Below, piece after piece: positions 13,567 to 24,500 of a stretch of 64,000 nt of DNA. Below the pieces are notes generated by a model. The model was not told the DNA's origin and did not search any database. It worked only from the letters and a program-made list of their open reading frames with translations. The position numbers and the translations under genes are program-made. How positions within the stretch are numbered: the first letter of the stretch is position 1; each line of letters begins with the position of its first letter. The DNA lies in the NCBI GenBank assembly GCA_028551475.1, contig CM052361.1, positions 18,355,274 through 18,419,273 on the forward strand, read 5' to 3'. This DNA comes from Casuarina equisetifolia (taxonomy: Eukaryota; Streptophyta; Magnoliopsida; Fagales; Casuarinaceae).

Positions 13567-15096
13567 AAACAAGTAGCTTGTCGAGTTTCTCTCCAATTTA
13601 CTAATAGCTTCTGCGATATCTGTTTTGAATCTATATTTTCAGGTGACCGCAGTTTTTGCCTCAGAAGGTTCAGAGTAGATTCCACTTCATTTTTGAAAAA
13701 TGATGTTGTGTGCTCTGTAGATACAGTTGGATCATGCATTAAAATCGTGGTTCATTATATCTATATTCTGGTATAGGTAAACCACGTGCCTTTTGTGAAG
13801 GACCTGTTCTGTCCTTCCCAAGCCCCTTCTTGATTATCTTCTCTTTTGCCAAACATGAGAAGATATTTGATCAAGAATCTTACTCCCAAGTCCTAATATC
13901 TTGTTGGGAGTATGAAACAAGGGAGTTGAACATGTACATGCAAAGACAATGGCATCTGTTATTGGATCCCACTTTCGTTTTGTAAGTATGATGCGTTGTC
14001 ATATGCCGAGTAGAATATCTTGGTCATAATTGAAATCTGTTTTTAGAATTTACTCTCCTTTTGAAGTAGCATGCTTAAATTCTTTGGCTTTGAACTGATG
14101 ATTCCTCAGCCAGAGAAAAGCGATGGAGCTAATACAATGAGCTCGCCTTTCATGTATATTTTGTGTTCTTGATAGGAGGGGGTGAGGGAGAAAACCAGAC
14201 TCATGTAAGAAAGGATGGAGGACTGATAACTGAAATTTTTTAATCGAGAAATGAATAAGCTGTTGACCCTTACTATTTTGTTTCTGTACTTGTTATATAT
14301 ATATTTAAATTTTACTTAATAAAAAAAAAGCTATTGACCTGCTTTTGTGTCTCAATTGTACACTTACCTATTATTAACATATACTACTGACTCATAATCA
14401 ACTTTCAAATACAGTAGACTTTATTTACCTGGCTGCAATCTTGTAAGATTAATTAAGCCATTAACTTTGGGCAGTGCAGTGAATATAAAAAAGGGCACCG
14501 AACACATGACATTACAATTTCGAACATCTATCAGACAGTGGAAAGAATAAATCATGAGTTCTGCAGCATTGGTCTTTAGGCCAACGTTAGACAACTTTAA
14601 TTTGTACAAAGAGGGTAAGGTTTATTGTGCCTCTATTCTTTTTAATTTTGTATAAATTCTACTCTTGTCTAATTTCTGCATTCTATTTTCTTTTCTATCA
14701 ATTTCACCAATTAGCTATAAAATCAGGCGACAAAGTGGGTTATAGGTTATTTCGTCAAAAAAAAAAAAAGAAAAAGAAAAAGAAATGGTCTGCAGCCCTT
14801 CTTTGTATGGCTTACATATAGAGGGAAATAGTGTTTTGAGTTAGTATTGGTTGTGAAACCAGTAATATGAAAGAACATCCACAAATGGACTCAGACAATT
14901 TCGAGTCCTTAATTTATTTTGATTATTTATTAATTTCTTTTTGCTTCATACAGGAGTTTTCCTGAAACAAGGAAACCTATTATTTATATATTTGAGGATT
15001 AGTAAGCCCAATCATTGGGCAAGCCTATCACTTCTGAAATTTGAGACTCCTGTTTGCTTTCCACGGTTTCCTTCGTGTTCACGGATTTCTGACTAT

Positions 15097-15133
15097 TCCC
15101 TTTCCTTCCCTTTCCCTTTCCCTTTCCCTTTCT
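15097..15133. repeat. CCCTTT short tandem repeat
   Basis: About five CCCTTT hexamers in a row. It is low-complexity and sits in the spacer; the 74-residue frame across it (repeated FPF residues) is an artefact of the repeat. Confidence 0.75.
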
Positions 15134-15375
15134 TCCCACCTGAAGGAAAGAACAACATTGTATAAATTCGCTTAAGACTTTAAATTTGTAAACAGTGGAA
15201 ACTGAATCAAGAAGATATCATTTTTTTAATCAAAGTAAGATATATAAAATGAGCTTGTTACTTGAGTTAACTTGTCAAAAAGTCAATAAGCGTTTGACTC
15301 AGTTGGGAAAAAGTCTTGTCTAGGACTTTTTAGTTTCATTTTTAAAAAATAAAGTCAAGATGAGTGTGTGTGCTT

Positions 15376-15408
15376 AAAAAATAAAAAATAAAAAATAAAA
15401 AATAAAAA
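15376..15408. repeat. AAAAAT short tandem repeat
   Basis: Four to five near-perfect copies of a 7-base aaaaaat unit in the spacer after the JmjC gene. Confidence 0.75.
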
Positions 15409-15952
15409 AGTAAAGAAATAGTTAACTAGTCAAATGAGAGTACATTTTTCTGTAGATTCTTCATTTATTTCAAATCTTGTTAAAGATTTTTCTTTTTGGG
15501 TGAGTTTGAATACTATGGAAAGCCAATAAAGAGATTGTTATGCAAACTGTGCTTTCTAATTTCCAAGTCTTTTAGGCCGTTTTTGTTGCCTTCTTGAACA
15601 TGTTTTCCTTGTCTGCATACTCTACCAAACATTTAATGCTTTTGGGTTACCTACATAGTTAATTATGCCGGAAAATCAAAAAAAGAAAGTTCATAAAAAG
15701 AAAACGAAGAAAACTCAAACTTGTGTAGAAAAGTTTGATCCTCTGCACTTGCCTTTACTATCGTTTTCACCTTCGACTTTTTTGTGACCACTATATTAGG
15801 CGTTTGGTAATGTCATTTTGTCTGAAACCAAGTAGTTTTGTTTTTATATGCCTTTTCAACATACCAGATATAAGTTCATAAGCCCAAAGTCATGATCATG
15901 CTGTCCATTCCTTATTGAAACAAATCAATAAGAAATCCAGAGGGATGTACGA

Positions 15953-16111
15953 GGTCTAGGGGGGCTGTAAAGGCATGGTAATTTCAAATGGGTGCGAAAA
16001 AAGTCTTGAATGTATGACTATCATTGCCCAGGTCTGGGGGGGCCTGTAAAGGCATATGGTAATTTCAAATTGGCGCAAAGAAAGTCTTGAATGTATGACT
16101 ACCATTGCCCA
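15953..16111. repeat. Tandem 78/81-bp duplication
   Basis: Unit one (15953-16030) and unit two (16031-16111) both run ggtct(a/g)gg ... tgtaaaggcat ... gtaatttcaaat ... aaagtcttgaatgtatgac ... cattgccca. They differ by small indels and several substitutions, so this is older than the 449-592 duplication. Confidence 0.85.
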
Positions 16112-16242
16112 GAAGGGCAACACCAAACTTAATACAAATCCTACTTCGCAGGGAAAGGGATGATTAGGATGTTTGAATCAAGTTTAGTGGGTTTATTTAT
16201 CAATTTGAACCAAGTCCAGATAATGATGAAGGGATTGATATG

Positions 16243-17241
16243 TCACTTACTATTTCTCTTTTTGGTGGGAGTTGGGGAGTCTTGGGGCTTAAGAAACACC
16301 CCAGTTCCTGTACTCTTGTCAGCTTCCTTGGAACGGTCTGGGGGACGGGGAAGAAAGACACCAGTTCCTACACACTTTCCTGCAAAACCATTCACTTCCT
16401 CTATACTGTGAAGCAATCTCCATGGGCAGTTTTGCTGCCCCGGAAAAACTGAAGCTCCCATCTTCTCAGAACCCTAATTTAGAAGAATTTTTGAGTATTT
16501 TCGTAACGAACAACCAAAAGGAGATAAACAAAAACGAGAACGTGGAAAGAGATTTAGAGAGAGTTTTCCACCTGATTTTGAGTCGGTTTTAGTGAACGAT
16601 ATGGGCGAATGTGACCCGGAAACAGTGGATAGCCACCGTATATGCAGGCATAATGGTCAAAAGCAGGTACTCCATTGCCATCCAGCTTGGTGCCACTCAA
16701 AACACCCCGAACCTGCTGTTTTGTTTGATCAAATGCAGGTGAGGTCACCGTCAAGTAGAGGCAAGTAGAAAAAGTACAGCAGAAATCAAGCTCACATGGA
16801 AGTTGCTCCAGGTCCATTATAACTCGTGACCATTCAAAGGAAAAGACAAGAAGAAAAAGATAGAAACCATCGCAAACATGTGGCTTGTTCGGCCAAATAT
16901 TGCTTAGGCACCACATGCAGTTGGCCAGAATAATGAATCTCATGCGGGCATCACGGAAAAGCCGATGAATTTGAAAACAAAGGGAAAGGAAAGGAAAGGA
17001 AAGGAAAGGAAAGGAAAGGGAAAGAATCTACAACCTCATTGTTGGGCAGTAGGTCCGGAAAAGATCTGCTAGCAAAGTACTCGGGCTTCACTGCGACTTG
17101 TTCACCATGACTATGAACAGCATTATCAATAGCAGCTTGGTGGGAACTGCTTTCCGAAGCGATTTCGTGAAAAACATCTGATGGTAGCCAGAGTTCGCCA
17201 TCCTCGAGGTTTGGAGGAAAGTCGGCCATAACCATCGACAT
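16243..17241 (-). CDS. Small plant protein of unknown function with two GTGVFL motifs (exons partly resolved)
   Basis: The first coding exon, 17241-17035, opens MSMVMADFPPNLEDGELWLP (nearby in-frame ATGs at 17235 and 17229 are alternatives) and ends at a GT donor after LLPNNEV. The following intron carries a GGAAA repeat on the plus strand (16981-17021). The last exon ends at the stop 16243-16245 and carries GTGVFLPRPP and, 20 residues later, GTGVFLKPQ, then a basic tail TKKRNSK. From memory of plant proteomes, an N-terminal 'PPNL-DGELWLPSD' stretch and a C-terminal GTGVFLP motif occur together in an uncharacterised plant family; I cannot verify this here. Between the two pieces (about 16560-16950) there are plausible exon fragments with a strong gtgagc donor near 16746-16751, but no single model keeps the frame, so internal exons are unresolved. 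It could also be a decayed copy. Function not assigned. Confidence 0.55.
16981..17021. repeat. (GGAAA)n microsatellite in an intron
   Basis: About seven ggaaa pentamers in a row, directly downstream of the first exon of the minus-strand GTGVFL gene. On that gene's strand this is a pyrimidine tract (TTTCC). Confidence 0.8.
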
Positions 17242-17278
17242 GGGCAGATGAGGCAGGGAGGCTTAGGACTCTGCCGCT

Positions 17279-17288
17279 TTTTATAAAC
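17279..17288 (-). promoter_or_regulatory. Candidate TATA box of the GTGVFL gene
   Basis: On the minus strand this reads as a TTTATAAA-type word about 40 bases before the first ATG (17241). If used, the 5' leader would be very short, which would favour one of the downstream in-frame ATGs. Confidence 0.35.
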
Positions 17289-18015
17289 GTAGAGCAGTAA
17301 CCGCCAAAGCTTTGTAATCAGTAGAGAGAGATAGAAAGTTTCCCCATTACTTATCTGGTCTTTCACTTGAATGACTCGATTCTTTGTTGTAAGTGGGCAT
17401 AGCACTAGTTTAACTATATTATAGTATTGAGTGCTCGGTTAAGTACAAAATTGAATAGTTGTTAATGTAGATATTGTATTATAGAGAAAATAAATGCGTG
17501 GCAAACATAGTATAATACATTCACTTATGGTATTATAATTAAGCAAAACATTCTATATGAGAATAAAATATTACCTAGCACATACTCTAGTTGCATTAAT
17601 GCATGACTTATATTAAAGATGTGTACTGGAGATATGCAGAATCTTTAGATGCAATTGTTTCAAACTGTACACGGAAACCTGGCTTTATATTAGGATGCCA
17701 TATTTGAAAGCCACCTTATTTGGAAAGGAATGATGTTTATTTAAACTATGCGAGGGAGTGGCTTTACTCTCTGAATTTAGTGGTTTCTATCTTAATCCCT
17801 TATCTCTAAAACGTAAACTCTACCATAGAAGATGTAGCTTGCGATCCTTCTTAGTCAAAGGGGTTAGTTCACCTCCTTTGAATTGAGTTAACAAAAACAA
17901 CCCTTGATAAAGAGGGATAACTCCAATCCTTAGGTTTAAGGTGATTTTTGACCCATTATAGGTGCATAATAATGATCCAATCTTGATTAGCTTGTTCTTC
18001 TGACAACCCTTGCCC

Positions 18016-18022
<7 letters not shown>

Positions 18023-18052
<30 letters not shown>
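18023..18052. repeat. (TA)n microsatellite
   Basis: A run of about 13-14 AT dinucleotides followed by poly-T, within the first unit of the tandem duplication. Confidence 0.9.
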
Positions 18053-18063
<11 letters not shown>

Positions 18064-19684
18064 GTAGCAAAGCTAATTATCATTTTATTTTTAGTTTTTT
18101 GGCGTTGACATTTTCAAAAGCTTTTTATTGAGGGGATATAATTGATTACTTCATGGTTACATCCATTGAATATCTTGTTGAAAATCTTTGACCTAAAGGG
18201 ATTAGGTCTTAAATCTATCATTTTAAAAAAAATGATCTTGAAGTCAAAATGGGAAAAGTAAGAAAAGAGAATAAGTTTATAACGACAAAAAATATGGCCT
18301 TGTCATCTTCACTTTCAGTGTTTTGCGAATCTCGTAAAATTGAATGTCACTAGGCTTTTCTGGACTTCCATCATTAAACTTGAATGTTTGTGATTATGAA
18401 TCCCCGTTGGGGTTGGCGTCCTACCAGGGTTACCCTTTGATTTGACTAGATTCATTGAGTGTGATTGTCATGAATCAAGAAGATTATGGTGGAGTAGGAA
18501 ATCAAGTCTATGGGAAAATAAAACAGTAACGCGAAGAAGTGTGGCAGACAAGATATTGATGGGAAAAAGTGACTGGGTTTTGGGCGGGAGACAAGTGGGA
18601 CTGCAGTTGGAATGGACACGACGTATGAGCTTCATCTTAAATATGGTAATTTGTTTTTCTAGACATTCCTTTTCTAGGCAGAGTGGCATGCCTCATTAAG
18701 AGTGTCATAATTTGATTTGGGGCATGAACCAATTAGTTCTAATTGTATTGTTGAGTACGCATATAAGTACTAAATTGGACGAAAAATGATGAAGGATACA
18801 ATCTATGGGCGATTCCTTGATGTATTTACCTATTGCGTTTGTTGGATGGGTCACGGGAATCATGAACGTGCCTTTTGTGGAAAGAAATTGATAAAACCTA
18901 TTAGGTATGCACTCCATTTTGTCACTCTCTACAATGCATTTTGTTTTGTCCTTGCTCTCTTCATACGTTACGATAAGGGTTGGCTATGCCAAGCCTAGCA
19001 CTGTGGTGTATTCACCATGAGATTGAACTTTCACAAAGATACTAAGATGATCGTGTGTTAAGTTTAATTGGGACCAAGAGGTCCCAAGTCACCTTGGATT
19101 ACCACAAAGCCAAAGGCGTCGCAACTTATTACAGCCCACTGATTCATTGTAACAATGCATGGGATTTCTCATGCTTTCTAATTGCTTTCTTGGATAATAA
19201 TGAGTCTTTTTGATGGATTATTATTTGAATCCACTGGAGTTTGATGGCAGCATTTAGTTTGGTTATTTTTCCTTCATTTCCTTTGGTTGGTGAAGAATCT
19301 CACAATGTATATTAATTCACTTTAATTGTCAAAACATTTTAATGAGAAGAGAAAGATGAAAAATTTCACTATGATTCATTTGGCCTTTCAATTGAATGAC
19401 TCATTTTTCATTTTAAGTGGAAATTTCTCTAATTTTAACTATATTTATAGCATTAGACGTTATGTTAAAAATACACAATTTGTTACAATTTATTCTTTGT
19501 AATTTGTCTTTTATTTTTAATTTATTGGTTTTTTACTTCCCATGAAAATGTTCTTAAAATTTTTAAATCTAAAATGCTTTGGGATTTAGGTCTTAAATGC
19601 ATTAGATAAACAATGTTCAGATATGGAAACACTAATAAGGCCATGTAAGCCTTCCACATCCTCTCCCTTCATGCAATGCCGTTG

Positions 19685-20088
19685 AATCCTAGTCCAGGGT
19701 AAATAAAGAAATCCTAGTCCGAAGCAAATAAGGAAATCCCAAGGCAAATAAGGAATTTTAGTATAAGGTAACTAAGGAAATCTTTATCCAAGGTAAGTAA
19801 AAAAATTTTAGTCCAAGGAAAATAAGGAAATTCCAGTATAAGGTAAATAGGGAAATCTTTATCCAAGGCAAAAAAGAAAATTTTAGTCCAAGGCAAATAA
19901 GGAAATTGCAGTATAAGGCAAATAAGGAAATCTTTATCCAAAGTAAATAGGGAAATCCTGTTATGAGGTATATAAGAAAATTTTATTTCTAAGGCAAATA
20001 AGGAAATTCTAGTAAGAGGTAAATAAGGAAATCTTTATCCATGGTAAATAGGGAAATCCTAATTTGAGACAAATAAAAAAATTATAGT
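19685..20088. repeat. 24-26 bp minisatellite
   Basis: About sixteen imperfect units of the form aaat(c/t)(c/t)tagtccaaggcaaataagg, with subtypes alternating between 'tagtccaagg', 'agtataaggt' and 'ctttatccaagg'. This suggests expansion through a higher-order unit of about 75 bases (three subunits). Two further units lie at about 20286-20335, after an inserted SINE, so the array was once continuous. The repeat opens a false minus-strand frame at 19714-19941. Confidence 0.85.
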
Positions 20089-20285
20089 TTAAGCCCCTTG
20101 GAATGTAGTTGAGATGGTCAGAAAAGCTTGTGTGGAAGATCTTGCAAAGTAAGTATCTTGAGTTTGAATCCCCTCCATCAAATTTCTGAATAACCTAAGC
20201 ATGCTTTGCGATGGGTTGTTACTTTCTAATTTAGACTATCAAATAAAGTTTGATGAGAGTTTGGATTATCACAAAAAAAAAAAAA
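20089..20285 (+). mobile_element. tRNA-derived SINE inserted in the minisatellite
   Basis: The element splits the minisatellite. Near its 5' end it has a pol III box A at 20106-20118 (tagttgagatggt, 10 of 13 bases as in TAGCTCAGTTGGT) and a box B at 20162-20172 (gtttgaatccc, one change from GTTCGAATCCC), at the correct 45-55 base spacing. It ends in a 13-A tail (20273-20285). The flanks aaaaaattatagt and aaaaaatcatagt form a likely target-site duplication with one mismatch. Such non-autonomous elements move by LINE-encoded machinery; no LINE ORF is in the window. Confidence 0.8.
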
Positions 20286-21515
20286 TCATAGTCCAAGATG
20301 AATAAGAAAATCCTTGTCCAAGACAAATAAGGAAAATTTTCTTCCCTATGTTTTTGTTCTTCTTAGATTGCATCTAAATGTATTATTTCTTTCTCCCTCC
20401 TTTAGAATAGCTGGGTCTTGCATATGGAATTTCAAAATTCTCTACAAACTCTCTTGTTTGGTTTGCTTGTGATTAATAACAAACAAGCTTTATCCATCAT
20501 ACAATTTGGTCAATAACCTGGGCTGATATAAAGTGTCGGATTTTACAAATAAAAGATGGTCTTAAAATCAAAATAGGACTAAAAAAAAAAAGATTTACAA
20601 CTTGATCTACTTTTTTCCTTCTATTTTTGATATAACGGTCTGTTTAGCCCTCTCATATTCTACTGATCAGCGCTTTTGGAACCTCCCAAATTTGAACGTC
20701 AGTAAGGCTTCAAGAGTTCCAATATTACAACTTGAATTGTTGTGATTATGAGTCTCGTTATGTTCATGTACCTTTTGACTTGATTCATTAAATGTGATAA
20801 TCATCAATTACAAGTTTAAGGTGGAATAGGAAATAAAGTGAAAGCATATTTATCTGTGAGAAAATGAAGAATATGATGAAGGAAATGCCAAGGGTTAAGG
20901 TCAATCTAATGTATTTCATATTTTTATTTTTAAGTTTTTATGTGATAATTTGATATGTATGATGTTTTGTTTTTTTTTTTAAGGGTTAGCTTACATCCTA
21001 TCTTTTGTTTCTATCCAATATATAATTATTACACTCAACTTTGTTATTATTAACAAAATTTTTCAATATACTCTCCTAATTTAGTTGAAAAAAAAAGGAT
21101 TGAAGGTCAACAAGGTACCCTAACCATCAAGAACAAGTATCCACTTTGATTGTAAACTTCTTTGCACTAATCAATAAACATGAAATAGTTTTCGAAGTTG
21201 GATTTACAGTCAGGCTACTACTAAGTGAATATCGTGAAAGAAATGTATATGGTACAAGAAATCAACAAATGCCTAGAAAACCTTTTGGGAATAAACCATA
21301 AGTAAATATACAAGTGCTTGAATGATCCCTTGATCTCGTCGCCCATTGTATTCGTTGTATGGGGTCACGCCAATCATGAACGTGCCCCGTTGGTAAAGAA
21401 ACTGATAACGGCTAGAAGGTTTGAACATCATTTTGTCCTTTCCACAGTGCTACGTTTTTGAAGGTTCAACGTTACGAGGAGGAGTGGTTATGCCAAGCCT
21501 AGCACTCGGTTTCTT

Positions 21516-24500
21516 GAGTTAGGTGAAAGACCTATGAACTCCACTAATGATTTTAAGGTCCCAAAGCGATTAAGGAGATTGCAACTTGCTGGTATTCATC
21601 ACTGGTTAAAATTACACCTTGTTGGGTCTTTGAGTTTTGCATCTCCATATTGTAGAGACGGCTTGAGCTGTTTTTATTATGCCGGTTTATTAACATTGCA
21701 TAAGCTTCCAACACATTTTTGGCAAGAAACGGCGTTTCCAGTTTCTTGTGAAACATAGTTTATTACCCATGGCAAAATCGTGAAATCGCACTTGTTCCAA
21801 TTTGGAGCATGAGTCAGGTTGGCTATGGTTCCTTCTACGAACCCTGGCTTGTCTCGTGCACCAAGCTGGATTCTCATGTGCTTCCGTCAAACCAAATAGA
21901 ACAACAATGGATGTATAACGAATTGGACAAGTCGAGAGTTGTGGTTGTTGGCAATGATTGCTCTTTTTCCCAATCAGCAATAGAAAGGCGATAAGTATCC
22001 AAAATCATAGTCAAGAAAAGGCTTCTGATCTACCTTTTGTTTGCTATAAGTAGGTTGATGGTGAACGTGACTTGATATGATACCATGAAAGCTTTTGAGT
22101 TTTAGATTAGGGAAAAAAATGCAAGGAGAGGAGCCTAAAGAAAGATAATTGAATTTGTCAAACTGTCTTACAAAAAGCCTTAGCACACTACTATATTTGC
22201 CAATATTGTAGACCAAATAACTGCTTCATGATCTTCATCGTGTGAAGGAGTTGATTGGTCGAACATGTGCTGGTTGAAGACGAGCAAAGCAGACTGGAGT
22301 TGGCTGAAGATAACTGGGCTGAAATGGACCAGAATGGGCTCCGAGTCCATGAGAAGACTTGTCCATCCCCACATACAGTCAGGGCCAACTCAATGTAATG
22401 GGGCCTAATATCAGATGTATCAAAGCCCTAGCATTCATAATAATAAGACTTGACTTTCAATAATTTTTATTTTTATTTTTGGGAAATATGAGTTAAACTT
22501 TGACAAATTTTATTAATAACAACAAAATTATACATAATAATCTTATCTTATATAAGTACAAAAGACACAGTGTAAGCCTAATTCTTAGAAAAGGTGAAAC
22601 ATCATATATATTAAATTGCCATATAAGAAACTTAAAAACAAAAATATAAAAGGTATTGGGTAGCACATTTGTTTAACCCTATAGCAATTTATAATACAAT
22701 GAGCAAAACTTCAAGGGGACTTTTTGTAAGGTTTCAAAAGGCACTAAAGAGAATGTTAAAATCTATTGATTCCCTCTTTTCTTTTTCTAATAATACCACT
22801 GTTTTCTTTCTTTATTCATCTAATCCACCAAAAAAGATTTTTCTTAATTCTTAATAAGGAGATTTAGACCTCGCAAAAAAAAAAAAATGTACCATTGCAT
22901 TTTCATGGATGATTAATGATGAAATCAAATCTCTTAATAAGGAGATTCAGACCTTGCAAAAGCAAATTTGCCATTGTGTTTTAGTGAATGATTAGTGATG
23001 AAATTAGTACTTATAGGGAAAAGGGTTAGGGTCAGTGAGGAAACTCAGAGAGTGGGAGGTGTTGAACCCCGACCTATTAGTTAGGAGACCCTTGGCTTAT
23101 AATTGAGCCAAGGAAAAATAGATAGATTTGATAGACATATCATTTGCATTGTTGGGATTACATTTGGTTTGTCAAGGAGTTCATAATGATGCTAGTCTGA
23201 TGTTAATTAGCAAATGTTTGTAATGAGTATAGAGAGAGACCATCATAGGGTTAAGCGAATATGCTATCAATGTATTTTTTGTATTTACTTTTAATTATAT
23301 GTGGCAACTTAATATGAAAGCAGTTTATTTTTTTTTTCTAAAGGTTAGGATTATACCATGTCTATTGTACTTGTTCGAGGTATGGTAATTACATCCAATT
23401 TTATTGGAATTAATAAAATTTGTTAAGATACTATCCCTATTCTAAAAAAAAAAAAGGTCTTTGAATGATTTATTCTTAAAATTTTAAATTACTAAATTTT
23501 TATTATGTGATATCTACTATAACTATTATGAGACATTAAGAATGGGCGTGCATGGTTGGTATAAGAAACATTTTTCCTTTAAGAGCTTTCTAGATCAAGT
23601 TTTTGTAATAAGCTTAGATCAAGTTTTTCCTTTATTGTCATACCTATGAACACTATTATGATTTCTTTTACCGGTTTGGTCTGACTCGTCGAATTTCTTG
23701 TGGTCCTAACTCTTTTATATAATCTTCATCTTCGTATCAATCAGGCAAAACTGGTTGATGGGTTAAACTTCAATTTTATTAAATCATGAGCATCCATCAT
23801 TAGTAAGCCAGCGTTGGTGAAGAGCCATCTTCCATAGATATTGTAGGGAAGATACGTGCTTAATTAGGAACTAGGAGGTAATTCCTGAGGTGAATTCCTA
23901 CAAAGCAAGTGCTGGGAGGTCTGTATTTATCTCTATCCAAGTGGGTGAGAAGATTTATTTCACACTTAAGCTTTATGATTCAAGACTAGATGGAGTACTC
24001 CAGGTAGCATTTTCTCATAAATTTGAGAGGTCAAACATAGAAACGTTATCAACTTTTACGGAAGAAAGAAACCTCAATGATTTCAAACTGAGCTATTTTC
24101 AGTAAGTGTCCTTGGCTTGAGTTGGGTTAATTAATAGGGTGTATTTGCACGAACATTATCTTCAAGAAAAGTATATAGCTGGCTACTTTGTGTGAAAATA
24201 ATTATTTTGAAGCTCTTGTATTGTGCTGCCAAAGGTAGCTTTTGAGAAGGAGCTCTAAGTCAAACCTTCTTCTTATAAATGTGGTTGGAGGGAGCATTGC
24301 ATATTTTTACGTGATTTCTTAATTCATGTGTTTCAATACAAAGTAGAAAGAAATATAAAGAGAATATTATGGCAATTGAACGATTAAATTTGCTATTTTT
24401 AACTGTTTAAATTTTAAAAAGAAGAAAAAACAAAGGTTGCCACATAAATTTGATTATCAGGAAAACCAAATAAGATTTAATTTTTTTGTACAACTCGTGC

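Larger units (their letters stand above)
13567..16230. other. Intergenic spacer between convergent genes
   Basis: Contains the 3' flank of the JmjC gene and the 3' flank of the minus-strand gene that follows. It holds several low-complexity tracts: an A-rich run at 14757-14785, CCCTTT repeats at 15097-15133, and AAAAAT repeats at 15376-15408. A tandem 80-bp duplication lies at 15953-16111. No open frame here looks like a protein gene. Confidence 0.6.
17311..21515. repeat. Diverged tandem duplication of a 1.7-2.2 kb block
   Basis: Collinear matches link 17311-17440 with 19340-19475 (cttgaatgac/attgaatgac, taagtgg, taactatat, tagcatta/tagtatt), 18230-18490 with 20550-20840 (gtgattatga, gattcatt, gtggaatagg/gtggagtagg), and 18818-19000 with 21330-21510 (catgaacgtgcc, ggttatgccaagcctagcac and its ggctatgcc variant). 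The order and direction are kept, so the two units are about 17.31-19.01 and 19.34-21.52 kb. The second unit is longer mainly because it carries the minisatellite and SINE described below. The left edge covers the promoter side of the GTGVFL gene. No coding sequence is seen in either unit. Confidence 0.7.
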
